From assembly GCA_943787535.1 (NCBI GenBank), contig CALSMU010000007.1:143071-207070 (forward strand): DNA of 64,000 bases. The letters run 5' to 3'. The DNA is from an uncultured Flavobacteriales bacterium. Its GTDB lineage: Bacteria; Bacteroidota; Bacteroidia; Flavobacteriales_D; Parvicellaceae. The notes beneath the pieces were generated by a model. That model was not told the DNA's origin. It saw only the letters and a list, made by a program, of their open reading frames with translations, and ran no database searches. This document shows, piece by piece, positions 18,508 to 26,648 of this stretch. Within the stretch, counting starts at the first letter, position 1; each line of letters begins with the position of its first letter. A program made the translations under genes and the position numbers.

Positions 18508-18735
18508 TTATTTCTTTTTTAATACACTGTAAACCTTTTTTCCTCCAAAAGCTGCACCTATTGCGACTAAAAAACTAAGCCCTCCATCAACAGGAACGCA
18601 AGGAGGCGGCCAACAAGGAGGTTCTCCACCGCCAGGTCCACTGGGAGGGTCTCCTCCTCCAGGTTGTCCCAGCGCAACGAAAACCAACAATAGAAGCGAT
18701 AGTGTCAATAATGTTTTTATGTTATTCCTTATCAT
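18508..18735 (-). CDS. Tiny Gly/Pro/Cys-rich exported protein with PVDGG (PID-CTERM-like) sorting signal
   Basis: 75 residues in three parts. Residues 1-23 are a signal peptide ending VFVALG. Residues 24-47 are almost only Gly, Pro, Ser, Asp, Glu and Cys, with a CWPPPC motif at 41-46. Residues 48-75 form a tripartite sorting signal: PVDGG, a hydrophobic stretch (LSFLVAIGAAFGG) and a basic end (KKVYSVLKKK). This matches the PID/PVD-type C-terminal sorting domain known from Bacteroidota. The gene is immediately upstream of xrtF on the same strand. If both ends are removed, the surface product would be only about 25 residues. That it is the dedicated XrtF substrate is inference from motif and position. 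Confidence 0.85.
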   Translation of the reverse strand: MIRNNIKTLLTLSLLLLVFVALGQPGGGDPPSGPGGGEPPCWPPPCVPVDGGLSFLVAIGAAFGGKKVYSVLKKK

Positions 18736-18744
18736 AATAGACTA

Positions 18745-18752
18745 CAAATATA
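18745..18752 (-). promoter_or_regulatory. -7 promoter box for the PVDGG/xrtF operon
   Basis: The minus strand reads TATATTTG, an exact TAnnTTTG match only 9 bp before the ATG, so the transcript would be leaderless or nearly so. A TTTG lies 12 bp further upstream, which is closer than the usual -33 spacing. Confidence 0.5.
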
Positions 18753-18905
18753 ATTGTTTGGTAGCAAATAAACTTATTTTTCTGCAAAACAATAATATAT
18801 TGGATAAGCATTGTTTCTATTTCTTTACAAATATGCATTCTACGTGAAATATAACATTGAATTCTAAACAAAAGTAGAAGGTTTATTGCGATTATGGAGG
18901 TTAAT

Positions 18906-18938
18906 TTTGTTTAAGGTTAAAAAGCAATGTTATATTTG
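18906..18938 (+). promoter_or_regulatory. Promoter of the polysaccharide locus
   Basis: TTTG (18906-18909), a 21-bp spacer and TATATTTG (18931-18938) match the Bacteroidota -33/-7 promoter consensus. It lies 27 bp before the TTG start of the Wzc-like gene, the first gene of the rightward locus. Confidence 0.65.
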
Positions 18939-18965
18939 TAGTTGAAATGACATAATGTAATACGA

Positions 18966-21329
18966 TTGGGAGACTCATTACAAAATATAAAAGAGGAGAA
19001 ACTTATAAGTATAGAAGACTTAAAGTGGATAGGAGGTGCAATTGCAAAAGGTTGGTACTTGTTTATTTTAATGCCTATTATTGTAGGTGCAATTGGATTT
19101 TTTTACTCGTATAGAATTACTCCAGAGTATTCTGCTAAGATTCAAATTCTTCTTAAATCAAATGACGTTTATGACTACCAATCCTCTATACAGAAAAGTG
19201 TAGGGTATGCTCAATCGTATACAGATATTAGAACACAGCAACGAATTTTAAGCTCCTATGATTTAATTGAAAGAACACTTGCTAAGTTGGATTTCGATGT
19301 TTCGTATTATATCGTAGGTCGCGTTAACACAAAAGAGTTTTTTGAGAATATGCCTTTCCTTGTTGATATTGAGGTAATCAATGATGAGATTTATGAAATT
19401 CCAATTGAAATTAAAATAATTGATGAAGAAACTTTTGCATTGGAGTTTATGTTGAAAAAATCGAAGGTTATTCGACAGCACAAATTTAATGAAACGGCAA
19501 TCACAAATGATTACATTATTAAGGTAGAAAGTAGTGATCAAATAAATAAGGCTTCAATAGATAACTTGACTCTCATTAATTACCGAATTAAAGTGCATGC
19601 TGCAAGTTATTGGGTAAGCAGAATTATGTCAGGAATGAAAATAAATAATCTAGAATATACAAGCATTTTAGACATTGCGCTAACAGATGAAGTTCCACAG
19701 CGAGCAAAAATGTTCTTGGATACATTAGCTATGGAGTATATTGATTATACGTTGAAAAGTGAGTTTACAGTCAATCAAAACACTTTAGAATATATTAACA
19801 AACAACTGAATGAGGTTGTTGATGTATTAGATTCTATCGAATTGGAAGTGGATAGTGTTCGAGAGGATAAGGGTATTTTAGATTTGACGAAAGAATCTTC
19901 AGCTTATTTTTCTGAAATGGTAACTGCTGAGTCTACCCTCAAAGGGTTGCAGCTTGATGTGCAATCTATGGATAATTTAAAGAATTACATAATCAACACG
20001 AAGGAGGATAATCTTTTACCTCCTTCCTTCTATGTGTTAAAAAACGACGTTTACTTAGCCAAAGCTTTGAGCGAATTTTATGAAGGACAGTTAACGAAAA
20101 TTAATTTGAAATACGATGTGAAAGAAGGGCATATGGGGTTGGATAAATTGAACGAAAAAATGAACCTTCAAAGAAAAGATATTTTAATCTATATTGAAAA
20201 TACAAGGATAGCCATACAAGAAAAGATTGCAGAAGTGAAGGTTCAATTGGATTATTATGAAGGTTTGGTGAAGAAAATTCCAAAATCTCAAAGCGACATG
20301 TTATCCATTACGCGAAGAATGCAAGTAAACGAGAAATTGTATATGTATTTACTAGAGAAAAGAGCGAATACTTATATTGCAAAATCGGGTATTGTCCCCC
20401 AAACAAAGGTTATTGAAAAGGCTCGTGTTAGCGGTTTGGTTAGTAAGAATAAAGATTCCGTTTTAATGATGTTTGTAATGATTGGGTTTGTGCTTGCAGG
20501 CGGAGTTGCCTTATTGAAATATTTATTTTACCACACTTTCGAAAATTCAAAAGAATTGGCAGCTAACACAACGATCCCTTTACTAGGTAGTCTTCCTTTT
20601 GTTAAAGAAAATGAGATTCAATTGGGAGTGCTGCAATCTTCTAAATCTAACATTATTGAAGCTTTGAGAGGTGTTCGAACCTCATTAAGCTACATGAATG
20701 CAGAACTAGAATCAAGGGTGCTTCTTGTTACATCCATTCATCCAGGAGAAGGGAAAACGTTTACCTCTAAAAACCTGGCTTCAATTTATGCACGATCCGG
20801 AAAGAAAGTTGTGTTAATTGATTTTGATTTGCATAAGCCCAAAGTGCATAAGGTTCTCAACTTGGATAACTCTATTGGAAGCTCGGTGTACTTGTCAGGA
20901 AACACAGAAATAGAAAATATTATTCAAAAAGAGGTTGAAGAAAATTTAGACGTAATCTCAAGTGGTCCAATTCCACCCAACGCATCTGAGTTGATGTTGT
21001 CAAACCGTATTGAAGAAATGTTTACTTATTTAAAGAAGCATTATGATTATATATTTATCGATACTCCACCGGTTGGTTATATTAGCGACGGTATTGTTTT
21101 ATTGAAACATGTAGATGCTTCTGTGTTTGTAATGAATACAAAAATGGCCAATCGAAAAGGTTTGAAGTACTTGGAAGAGATCGTCGAAAAAAGTAAATTA
21201 ATCAATAAAGGTATCGTATTGAATGGCGTGCGTTTGAAACGCTGGAAATACTATTACGGTAAGTATGGATATGGATATGGATATGGATATGGATATGGTT
21301 ACGGTGGAGATGGTTCTAAAGGGAAATAG
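18966..21329 (+). CDS. Wzc-like polysaccharide co-polymerase / BY-family tyrosine kinase
   Basis: 787 residues. It has an N-terminal Wzz-type chain-length domain (first membrane segment about 34-50), a long periplasmic helical region (about 270-490), a second membrane segment (about 502-520) and a cytoplasmic BY-kinase domain. Kinase motifs are Walker A HPGEGKTF (about 592-600), Walker A' VVLIDFDLHKP (about 615-625) and Walker B YIFIDTPP (about 695-702). The C-terminus is a tyrosine cluster with ten Tyr (KYYYGK then seven Tyr-Gly pairs), the usual autophosphorylation target. The start is TTG at 18966: no in-frame ATG precedes the membrane segment, and an in-frame TGA stop lies at 18948. It controls polymerisation and export of the glycan made by downstream genes. 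Confidence 0.92.
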   Translation: MGDSLQNIKEEKLISIEDLKWIGGAIAKGWYLFILMPIIVGAIGFFYSYRITPEYSAKIQILLKSNDVYDYQSSIQKSVGYAQSYTDIRTQQRILSSYDLIERTLAKLDFDVSYYIVGRVNTKEFFENMPFLVDIEVINDEIYEIPIEIKIIDEETFALEFMLKKSKVIRQHKFNETAITNDYIIKVESSDQINKASIDNLTLINYRIKVHAASYWVSRIMSGMKINNLEYTSILDIALTDEVPQRAKMFLDTLAMEYIDYTLKSEFTVNQNTLEYINKQLNEVVDVLDSIELEVDSVREDKGILDLTKESSAYFSEMVTAESTLKGLQLDVQSMDNLKNYIINTKEDNLLPPSFYVLKNDVYLAKALSEFYEGQLTKINLKYDVKEGHMGLDKLNEKMNLQRKDILIYIENTRIAIQEKIAEVKVQLDYYEGLVKKIPKSQSDMLSITRRMQVNEKLYMYLLEKRANTYIAKSGIVPQTKVIEKARVSGLVSKNKDSVLMMFVMIGFVLAGGVALLKYLFYHTFENSKELAANTTIPLLGSLPFVKENEIQLGVLQSSKSNIIEALRGVRTSLSYMNAELESRVLLVTSIHPGEGKTFTSKNLASIYARSGKKVVLIDFDLHKPKVHKVLNLDNSIGSSVYLSGNTEIENIIQKEVEENLDVISSGPIPPNASELMLSNRIEEMFTYLKKHYDYIFIDTPPVGYISDGIVLLKHVDASVFVMNTKMANRKGLKYLEEIVEKSKLINKGIVLNGVRLKRWKYYYGKYGYGYGYGYGYGYGGDGSKGK
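21264..21305 (+). repeat. In-frame hexanucleotide repeat (TATGGA)n coding Tyr-Gly
   Basis: Five perfect TATGGA units (21264-21293) are followed by TATGGT and TACGGT. Together they encode seven Tyr-Gly pairs at the kinase C-terminus. Unit length is a multiple of three, so slippage would change the number of tyrosines without breaking the frame. Confidence 0.9.
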
Positions 21330-21332
21330 TTA

Positions 21333-22172
21333 ATGGAAAATTGGGATAAGGAAATTACACCAAAGAAATCACTATTTGATTTAAATTTAAACCAAATATG
21401 GAAATTTAGAGATTTATTGTTTTTATTTGTTTGGAGAGATTTTGTTTCGGTTTACAAGCAAACTATCTTAGGCCCATTGTGGTTTTTTATACAACCTATT
21501 TTAACTTCAATCACTTTTACGATTATTTTTGGAAATTTTGCTCAAATTTCGACAGATGGGATGCCTAAAATAATATTCTACATGGCAGGCATTACTATGT
21601 GGAATTATTTTGCTGATTGCCTAAATAAAACCTCTAATACTTTTGTCGTAAACCAAGGATTGTTTGGTAAGGTTTATTTCCCAAGGTTAATTGTTCCGCT
21701 TTCTATTATTGTTACCAACCTTTTAAAGTTTGGAATCCAAATAATCCTTTTTATTGTGTTTTGGACTTATTTTTATGTAACGACTGATACAATGCAGCCT
21801 AACTGGTATATACTTATTTTTCCTCTGTTAATTATTATTATGGCAGCTTTAGGACTAGGGTTTGGTATGGTGATTTCTGCTTTAACTACCAAGTATCGAG
21901 ATCTAACATTTTTAATCGGATTTGGTGTGCAGCTATTAATGTATGCTTCCCCTATAATCTATCCAATTTCTACGGTGCCCGAAAAGCATCAATGGCTTAT
22001 CAAGCTAAATCCAATGACGAGCATAATAGATACATTTAAACATGCGCTTATGGGAACTGGTTCGTTTGATTTATATAACCTGCTTTATAGCTGTGCTTTT
22101 GCAGTTTGTATTTTATTTCTGGGATTAGTGGTTTTTAATAAGGTAGAGAAATCATTTATTGATACGGTTTAA
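21333..22172 (+). CDS. wzm: ABC-2 type polysaccharide export permease (Wzm-like)
   Basis: 279 residues with six membrane segments and the Wzm/KpsM signatures: [27 protein letters not shown] (about 31-57), and a [28 protein letters not shown] stretch near 212-240 that matches the family's conserved YPIS..P......NP motif. It forms the inner-membrane channel that exports an undecaprenyl-linked glycan with the ATPase Wzt. It starts 3 bp after the kinase gene and ends 2 bp before wzt, so all three should be co-translated. Confidence 0.93.
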   Translation: MENWDKEITPKKSLFDLNLNQIWKFRDLLFLFVWRDFVSVYKQTILGPLWFFIQPILTSITFTIIFGNFAQISTDGMPKIIFYMAGITMWNYFADCLNKTSNTFVVNQGLFGKVYFPRLIVPLSIIVTNLLKFGIQIILFIVFWTYFYVTTDTMQPNWYILIFPLLIIIMAALGLGFGMVISALTTKYRDLTFLIGFGVQLLMYASPIIYPISTVPEKHQWLIKLNPMTSIIDTFKHALMGTGSFDLYNLLYSCAFAVCILFLGLVVFNKVEKSFIDTV

Positions 22173-22174
22173 AA

Positions 22175-23469
22175 ATGAGCGAAGTAGTTTTAAAAATAGA
22201 AAATGTTTGCAAACAGTACCGATTAGGACTTGTTGGAACTGGCACCTTGAGTCATGATTTAAAACGTTGGTGGCATTTGGTGAGGGGAAAAGAAGATCCT
22301 TTTTTACAAGTTGGAGAAGTAAATGACAGAGAGGTAAAAGGAGGTGAATATATTAATGCCTTGTCCGACATTAATATTGAAATAAAAAAAGGAGAAGTTT
22401 TAGGGATTATTGGTAAAAATGGAGCGGGTAAATCCACGTTATTAAAATTATTGTCCGAAGTTACAACTCCCACAACTGGTTCAATAAAAGTTAAGGGGAA
22501 AATTTCTGCGTTATTGGAAGTCGGTACGGGCTTTCACCCGGAGCTTACAGGTAGAGAAAATATATTCTTAAATGGGGCTATTTTAGGAATGAATAAAAAG
22601 GAAATTGACTCAAGAATAGAAGAAATAATTGATTTTTCTGGAGTTTCGAAATATATTGATACGCCAGTAAAGCGATATTCAAGTGGTATGAAAGTCCGAT
22701 TAGGATTTGCTGTTGCAGCTCATTTAGAACCAGATATTTTGATTGTGGATGAAGTATTAGCCGTTGGGGATGCCGAGCTTTCAAAAGAAGTGCATTGGGA
22801 AAATGGCAAGATGTAGCTAAGGATGGAAAAACAGTAATTGTTGTGTCGCATAACATGAGCTCCATAACGAGAATGTGCAGTAGAGCCATACTTTTAGAAA
22901 ATGGAACGGTTGTAAAGTCAGGAGAGGTAGATACAGTTGTTCAGTATTATATTTCAGGTGATAAATTTAATAATGCTGAGAAAAAATGGATAAAAAATGC
23001 ACCAGAAGGTGGAGGGGTAGCTCTAAATTCAATAAAAGTCACACAAGATTTGAATACCTCTGGCTCTTTGGTCAATGATATTGAAAAAGATATTTACTTG
23101 CAATTTAATTACACATTGGTTCGAGATAAGAGCATTTATTGCGGTTTCTTTTTATCTGGTTCTAATGGGTCTGTAACGTTTATTTCTTCAGATTTTTATG
23201 AAGTAGATAGATTTAATAAGGTTAAAGGGACCTATTCCTCTATTTGTAAGATTCCCGGAAATATTTTGGCGGAAGAAACCTATTTTATAAGGGCATTTAT
23301 TGCGGAACCGGTAAAGGATGCTAAGCCAATAATTCATATTGATTTAAAAGATGTTTTGTCTTTTCAGGTAATAGATAATTTAACGGGTAATTCAGCTAGG
23401 AAAAGTCATATAGGCTCATATCCAGGAGCGGTTAGGCCAATTTTAAAATGGAGCTTAAAAGATGTTTGA
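22175..23469 (+). pseudogene. wzt: ABC transporter ATPase Wzt, frame broken by two 1-bp insertions
   Basis: The N-terminal part has Walker A ([19 protein letters not shown]), the signature [17 protein letters not shown] and Walker [15 protein letters not shown], then runs to a TAG at 22814. The C-terminal part, in another frame, has the H-loop VIVVSHNMSS and a Wzt-type carbohydrate-binding domain (about 22980-23469). Between them a third frame (22779-22805) encodes FQKKCIGKM, the conserved continuation of VGDAE. Removing one base near C22778 and one near G22806 restores the full ATPase. Together the fragments cover a normal-length Wzt of about 431 residues. This could be true inactivation or sequence error; as the only exporter ATPase in the locus, its loss would matter. 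Confidence 0.85.
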
Positions 23470-24268
23470 AAAATTAAAAGATGAAAGATATTTTATTCAT
23501 AAATATCCAATATTTGTCAATAGTATTCCAAAATGCGGGACTAATTTGATGATGAATTTGGTAAATGCTATACCTGGTATTGAATATGTTAATGATTACT
23601 CGATGTGTCATACTTATGAAGATCCAGAGGAGGCATTTGAGAAGTTGGTAAAGCCAGAGAAGAAAATAGTGAAAGGGGGTTTGTATGTCGGGCATGTTCC
23701 CTATTCAGATTCTTTTAATAATTGGTTAAAACAGAATAACTTTAAACAAATTTTCGTTATCCGAGACCCTAGAGACTTTATAGTTTCTTTGAGTCATTAT
23801 GTAACGAGAGATGCTGAAAAGAAACATGCATATTATGATTTATATATGGATATTGCGAAAAGTCATCAGGATCGGTTTAAGTACCTGATAGAAGGTTTCG
23901 GAGAAGGAGTTGGAAAGTTTATTACTAGTCCTGAATCAATACCTAATGTAAAGTTAGTATTTGGAGCTTACGAAAAATGGCTAAAAAATGAAAACTCTTT
24001 AACTATCCCTTTTGAAAAGATTATTAATCCAGAAGTATCGCAAGAAACAATGATGAAAATTTTAATTTTCCTTGATTTAAAGTCAATTTATGCAATCAAG
24101 AGGGCTGCTGGTATATTAGCGAAAGGTACAGATTCTTCGCGGTCAAGAACTTTTAGAAAAGGAGAAATAGGAGGGTGGAAAAAAAGTTTTAATAGTAGTA
24201 TAGAAAAAACATTTAATGATTTTGTAGGGAATTCATTGAATGATTTTATGGTAAATAATAAATTATGA
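23462..24268 (+). CDS. PAPS-dependent sulfotransferase family protein
   Basis: 268 residues. The 5'-phosphosulfate-binding loop is seen in NSIPKCGTNLMMNLVNAIPG (about 20-39, pattern PKxGTxxL) and the 3'-phosphate-binding motif in FVIRDPRDFIVSLSHYV (about 96-112, pattern RxPRDxxxS). The end contains SRSRTFRKGEIGGWKKSF, matching the family's RKGxxGxWKxxF motif. These enzymes move a sulfate from PAPS to hydroxyl groups, here presumably on the locus glycan or its lipid carrier. No signal peptide is seen, so it acts in the cytoplasm. It overlaps the end of wzt by 8 bp and the next gene by 4 bp, hence is firmly inside the operon. Confidence 0.88.
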   Translation: MFEKLKDERYFIHKYPIFVNSIPKCGTNLMMNLVNAIPGIEYVNDYSMCHTYEDPEEAFEKLVKPEKKIVKGGLYVGHVPYSDSFNNWLKQNNFKQIFVIRDPRDFIVSLSHYVTRDAEKKHAYYDLYMDIAKSHQDRFKYLIEGFGEGVGKFITSPESIPNVKLVFGAYEKWLKNENSLTIPFEKIINPEVSQETMMKILIFLDLKSIYAIKRAAGILAKGTDSSRSRTFRKGEIGGWKKSFNSSIEKTFNDFVGNSLNDFMVNNKL

Positions 24269-25044
24269 AAGTTGTAATTTTTGCAGGAGGATTAGGAACA
24301 AGATTGTCCGAAGAAACTGGGTCTAGACCAAAGCCTATGGTGGAAATTGGAGGTAAACCTATTTTGTGGCATTTAATGAAAATTTATGAAACGAATGGAT
24401 TTAGCGATTTCATAATATGTTTAGGATACAAAGGATATATGATTAAGGAGTATTTCATGAATTATTATTTACACAATTCAGATGTCACAGTTGAATTGGA
24501 GAATAATAAATTAAATGTACACTATTCAGATACAGAGTTTTTCAAAGTAACACTAGTGGATACTGGTCAAAATACGATGACAGCTGGGAGGTTAAAACGT
24601 GTTGAGAGTTATTTGAATGGTGAAGATTTTATGTTGACGTATGGTGATGGATTGGCTGATATAGACGTTAAAGCACTTTTAGATTTTCACATGAGCCATG
24701 GGAAAATTGCAACCTTAACTGCAATACAACCAGAAGCTAGATTTGGAGGAATGGATATAGGCGATAATGGTGTTGTAAATAACTTTAGAGAGAAACCAAA
24801 GGGAGACGAAAAATGGATCAATGGAGGTTTCTTTGTACTAAAGAATGCGGTGTTTAGGTATTTAAGCGATTCCAATATTGACGATATAATGTGGGAGGAA
24901 TTACCCATGAATAGACTAACAAAGGATAATGAGTTAATGGCATACAAACATCAAGGGTTTTGGAAATGTATGGACGCCATGAGAGATAAAATTGAGTTAG
25001 ATAATATTTGGAATTCTGATAATCCAAAATGGAAAATCTGGTAA
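24265..25044 (+). CDS. rfbF: Glucose-1-phosphate cytidylyltransferase
   Basis: 259 residues, the usual RfbF length. It forms CDP-glucose from CTP and glucose-1-phosphate, the entry step to CDP-activated deoxysugars. Signatures are the nucleotide-binding MKVVIFAGGLGTRLSEETGSRPKPM (about 1-25), FIICLGYKGYMIKEYF, MLTYGDGLADID and the C-terminal HQGFWKCMDAMRDK. It overlaps the sulfotransferase by 4 bp and precedes rfbG by 4 bp, a pair almost always found together. Confidence 0.96.
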   Translation: MKVVIFAGGLGTRLSEETGSRPKPMVEIGGKPILWHLMKIYETNGFSDFIICLGYKGYMIKEYFMNYYLHNSDVTVELENNKLNVHYSDTEFFKVTLVDTGQNTMTAGRLKRVESYLNGEDFMLTYGDGLADIDVKALLDFHMSHGKIATLTAIQPEARFGGMDIGDNGVVNNFREKPKGDEKWINGGFFVLKNAVFRYLSDSNIDDIMWEELPMNRLTKDNELMAYKHQGFWKCMDAMRDKIELDNIWNSDNPKWKIW

Positions 25045-25048
25045 AAAT

Positions 25049-26110
25049 ATGACTGTTTACAATCAATATAAAGGAAAAAAGGTTTTAATCACAGGTCATA
25101 CAGGATTTAAAGGAGCATGGCTAGTTGCTATTCTTCATGGGCTAGGAGCAAAGATATTGGGGTATGCATTAGAGCCAGAAACTAGTCATTGTATTTACAA
25201 TGAAATTGTTGGAGATAGTTTATGTAAAAGCATTATTGGGGATATAAGAGATAAAGCTAAATTAGAAAAGATTGTAATCGAGTTTCAACCCGATTTTGTT
25301 TTTCATTTAGCCGCGCAAGCACTTGTAATTAAGTCGTATGCTGTTCCATCAGAAACATTTGAAGTGAATACAATAGGGACTGCTAATCTTTTAGAATCGC
25401 TTGATAAACTTACTAATAAATGTACAGTAGTGGTTGTTACTTCTGATAAAGTATATGAAAACATTGAATTGGAGTATCCTTATCGTGAAAGTGATACTCT
25501 AGGGGGGTATGATCCCTATAGCGCAAGCAAAGCTTGTACTGAACTGGTGGTGTCGTCATTTAGAAATTCTTTTTTTAACATTGCAGAAGTGGAAGATCAC
25601 AAAAAAGCAATTGTAAGTGTAAGAGCCGGTAATGTGATTGGTGGGGGCGATTATTCTGAAAATCGTATTATTCCTGACGTAATTAATGCTTTGATGAAGG
25701 GTGAGCAAATTGTATTGCGAAGTCCCAATTCAATTAGGCCTTGGCAACATGTATTGGAACCATTATTTGCGTATTTAAAATTAGGGTTATACTTAAGTGA
25801 AAAACCGGATAAATTCTCTCAGTCGTTTAATCTTGGTCCTAAACCGGATGATAATTTGACGGTGGAGGTATTGGTTCAAAAAGCAATAGAAATATGGGGA
25901 AGTGGCGAGTATGTTACTGGTGGAGATGGAAAATTGCACGAGGCGGGGATATTAAAGTTGGATATTTCTCTTGCAGTAAACTTGTTAAATTGGGCTCCGG
26001 TTTATGATTCTACTGAGGCGATTGAAAAAACCATTACGTGGTATAAAAAAGAAGATAAGGCAGCTATTACAAATAAACAAATCGAAGAATATTTAAGTGA
26101 AATTTATTAA
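25049..26110 (+). CDS. rfbG: CDP-glucose 4,6-dehydratase
   Basis: 353 residues of the extended SDR type. The Rossmann motif is GHTGFKGAW (about 15-23) and the catalytic YSASK lies near 151-155 in GGYDPYSASKA. VVVVTSDKVYEN carries the conserved Thr/Ser. The enzyme makes CDP-4-keto-6-deoxyglucose from the RfbF product. The typical RfbG end (DISLAVNLLNWAPVYDSTEAIEKTI TWY) is present. The RfbH 3-dehydrase of 3,6-dideoxyhexose pathways is absent from the window. Confidence 0.95.
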   Translation: MTVYNQYKGKKVLITGHTGFKGAWLVAILHGLGAKILGYALEPETSHCIYNEIVGDSLCKSIIGDIRDKAKLEKIVIEFQPDFVFHLAAQALVIKSYAVPSETFEVNTIGTANLLESLDKLTNKCTVVVVTSDKVYENIELEYPYRESDTLGGYDPYSASKACTELVVSSFRNSFFNIAEVEDHKKAIVSVRAGNVIGGGDYSENRIIPDVINALMKGEQIVLRSPNSIRPWQHVLEPLFAYLKLGLYLSEKPDKFSQSFNLGPKPDDNLTVEVLVQKAIEIWGSGEYVTGGDGKLHEAGILKLDISLAVNLLNWAPVYDSTEAIEKTITWYKKEDKAAITNKQIEEYLSEIY

Positions 26111-26648
26111 AACAAATATTGAAGGTTGTTTTGTTATTGAACCAAATTTGATAGAAGACAATAGAGGTGGGTTTTACCGGTCTTTTTGTAAAGAGGAATT
26201 TTACGAACATGTTGGCGAAGTTGATTTTATACAAATGAATCATTCAATTAATTTGAAGAAAGGGACTTTTAGAGGCTTGCATTATCAACAACCTCCTTAT
26301 GCAGAAGAAAAGCTAATAAGGTGTATTAAAGGAAAAGTGATTGATTTTTTCTTGGATATTAGAGAAGGTTCTCCTACGTTTTTGGAGTATGGAGAAATTG
26401 AGTTAAGTCCCGAAAATAGAAAAATGATATATATCTGTAAGGGTATAGCACATGGTTTTATTACAATCGAAAATAACACAGAACTACTTTATCATCATAC
26501 AGAAAAATATAACAAAGAAGCGGATAGAGGTATTCGTTATAATGACCCTAAAGTTACATTAAAATTACCTGTAGAACTAAGTGCAGTATCAGATAAAGAT
26601 TTGAATTATCCATTATTAAGAGAAGATTTTAAAGGAATAGTAGTATGA
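26097..26648 (+). CDS. RmlC-like nucleotide-sugar 3,5-epimerase (probably acts on CDP-4-keto-6-deoxyglucose)
   Basis: 183 residues of the cupin RmlC family: GGFYRSFCKEEF (about 25-36), the hallmark FRGLHYQQPP with the catalytic His (about 60-69), and ICKGIAHGFITIENNTELLYHHT. Start is GTG at 26097, because the frame begins immediately KFIKTNIEGCFVIEP and no ATG is available; it overlaps rfbG by 14 bp. RmlC proteins usually act on dTDP-sugars. Position between rfbG and a C-methyltransferase suggests a CDP-sugar substrate, which is inference. Confidence 0.88.
   Translation: MKFIKTNIEGCFVIEPNLIEDNRGGFYRSFCKEEFYEHVGEVDFIQMNHSINLKKGTFRGLHYQQPPYAEEKLIRCIKGKVIDFFLDIREGSPTFLEYGEIELSPENRKMIYICKGIAHGFITIENNTELLYHHTEKYNKEADRGIRYNDPKVTLKLPVELSAVSDKDLNYPLLREDFKGIVV

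Noticed and set aside
21264..21305. CRISPR-like or tandem array
   Set aside because: The repeats have no spacers, are six bases long and are in frame within the kinase gene.
22770..22815. Programmed ribosomal frameshift in wzt
   Set aside because: Two successive shifts in 28 bp would be needed and no typical slippery heptamer followed by a stem is visible.
22795..23469. Separate gene starting at TTG 22795
   Set aside because: The frame begins in the middle of the ATPase fold, after Walker B. It is the C-terminal part of the broken wzt gene.
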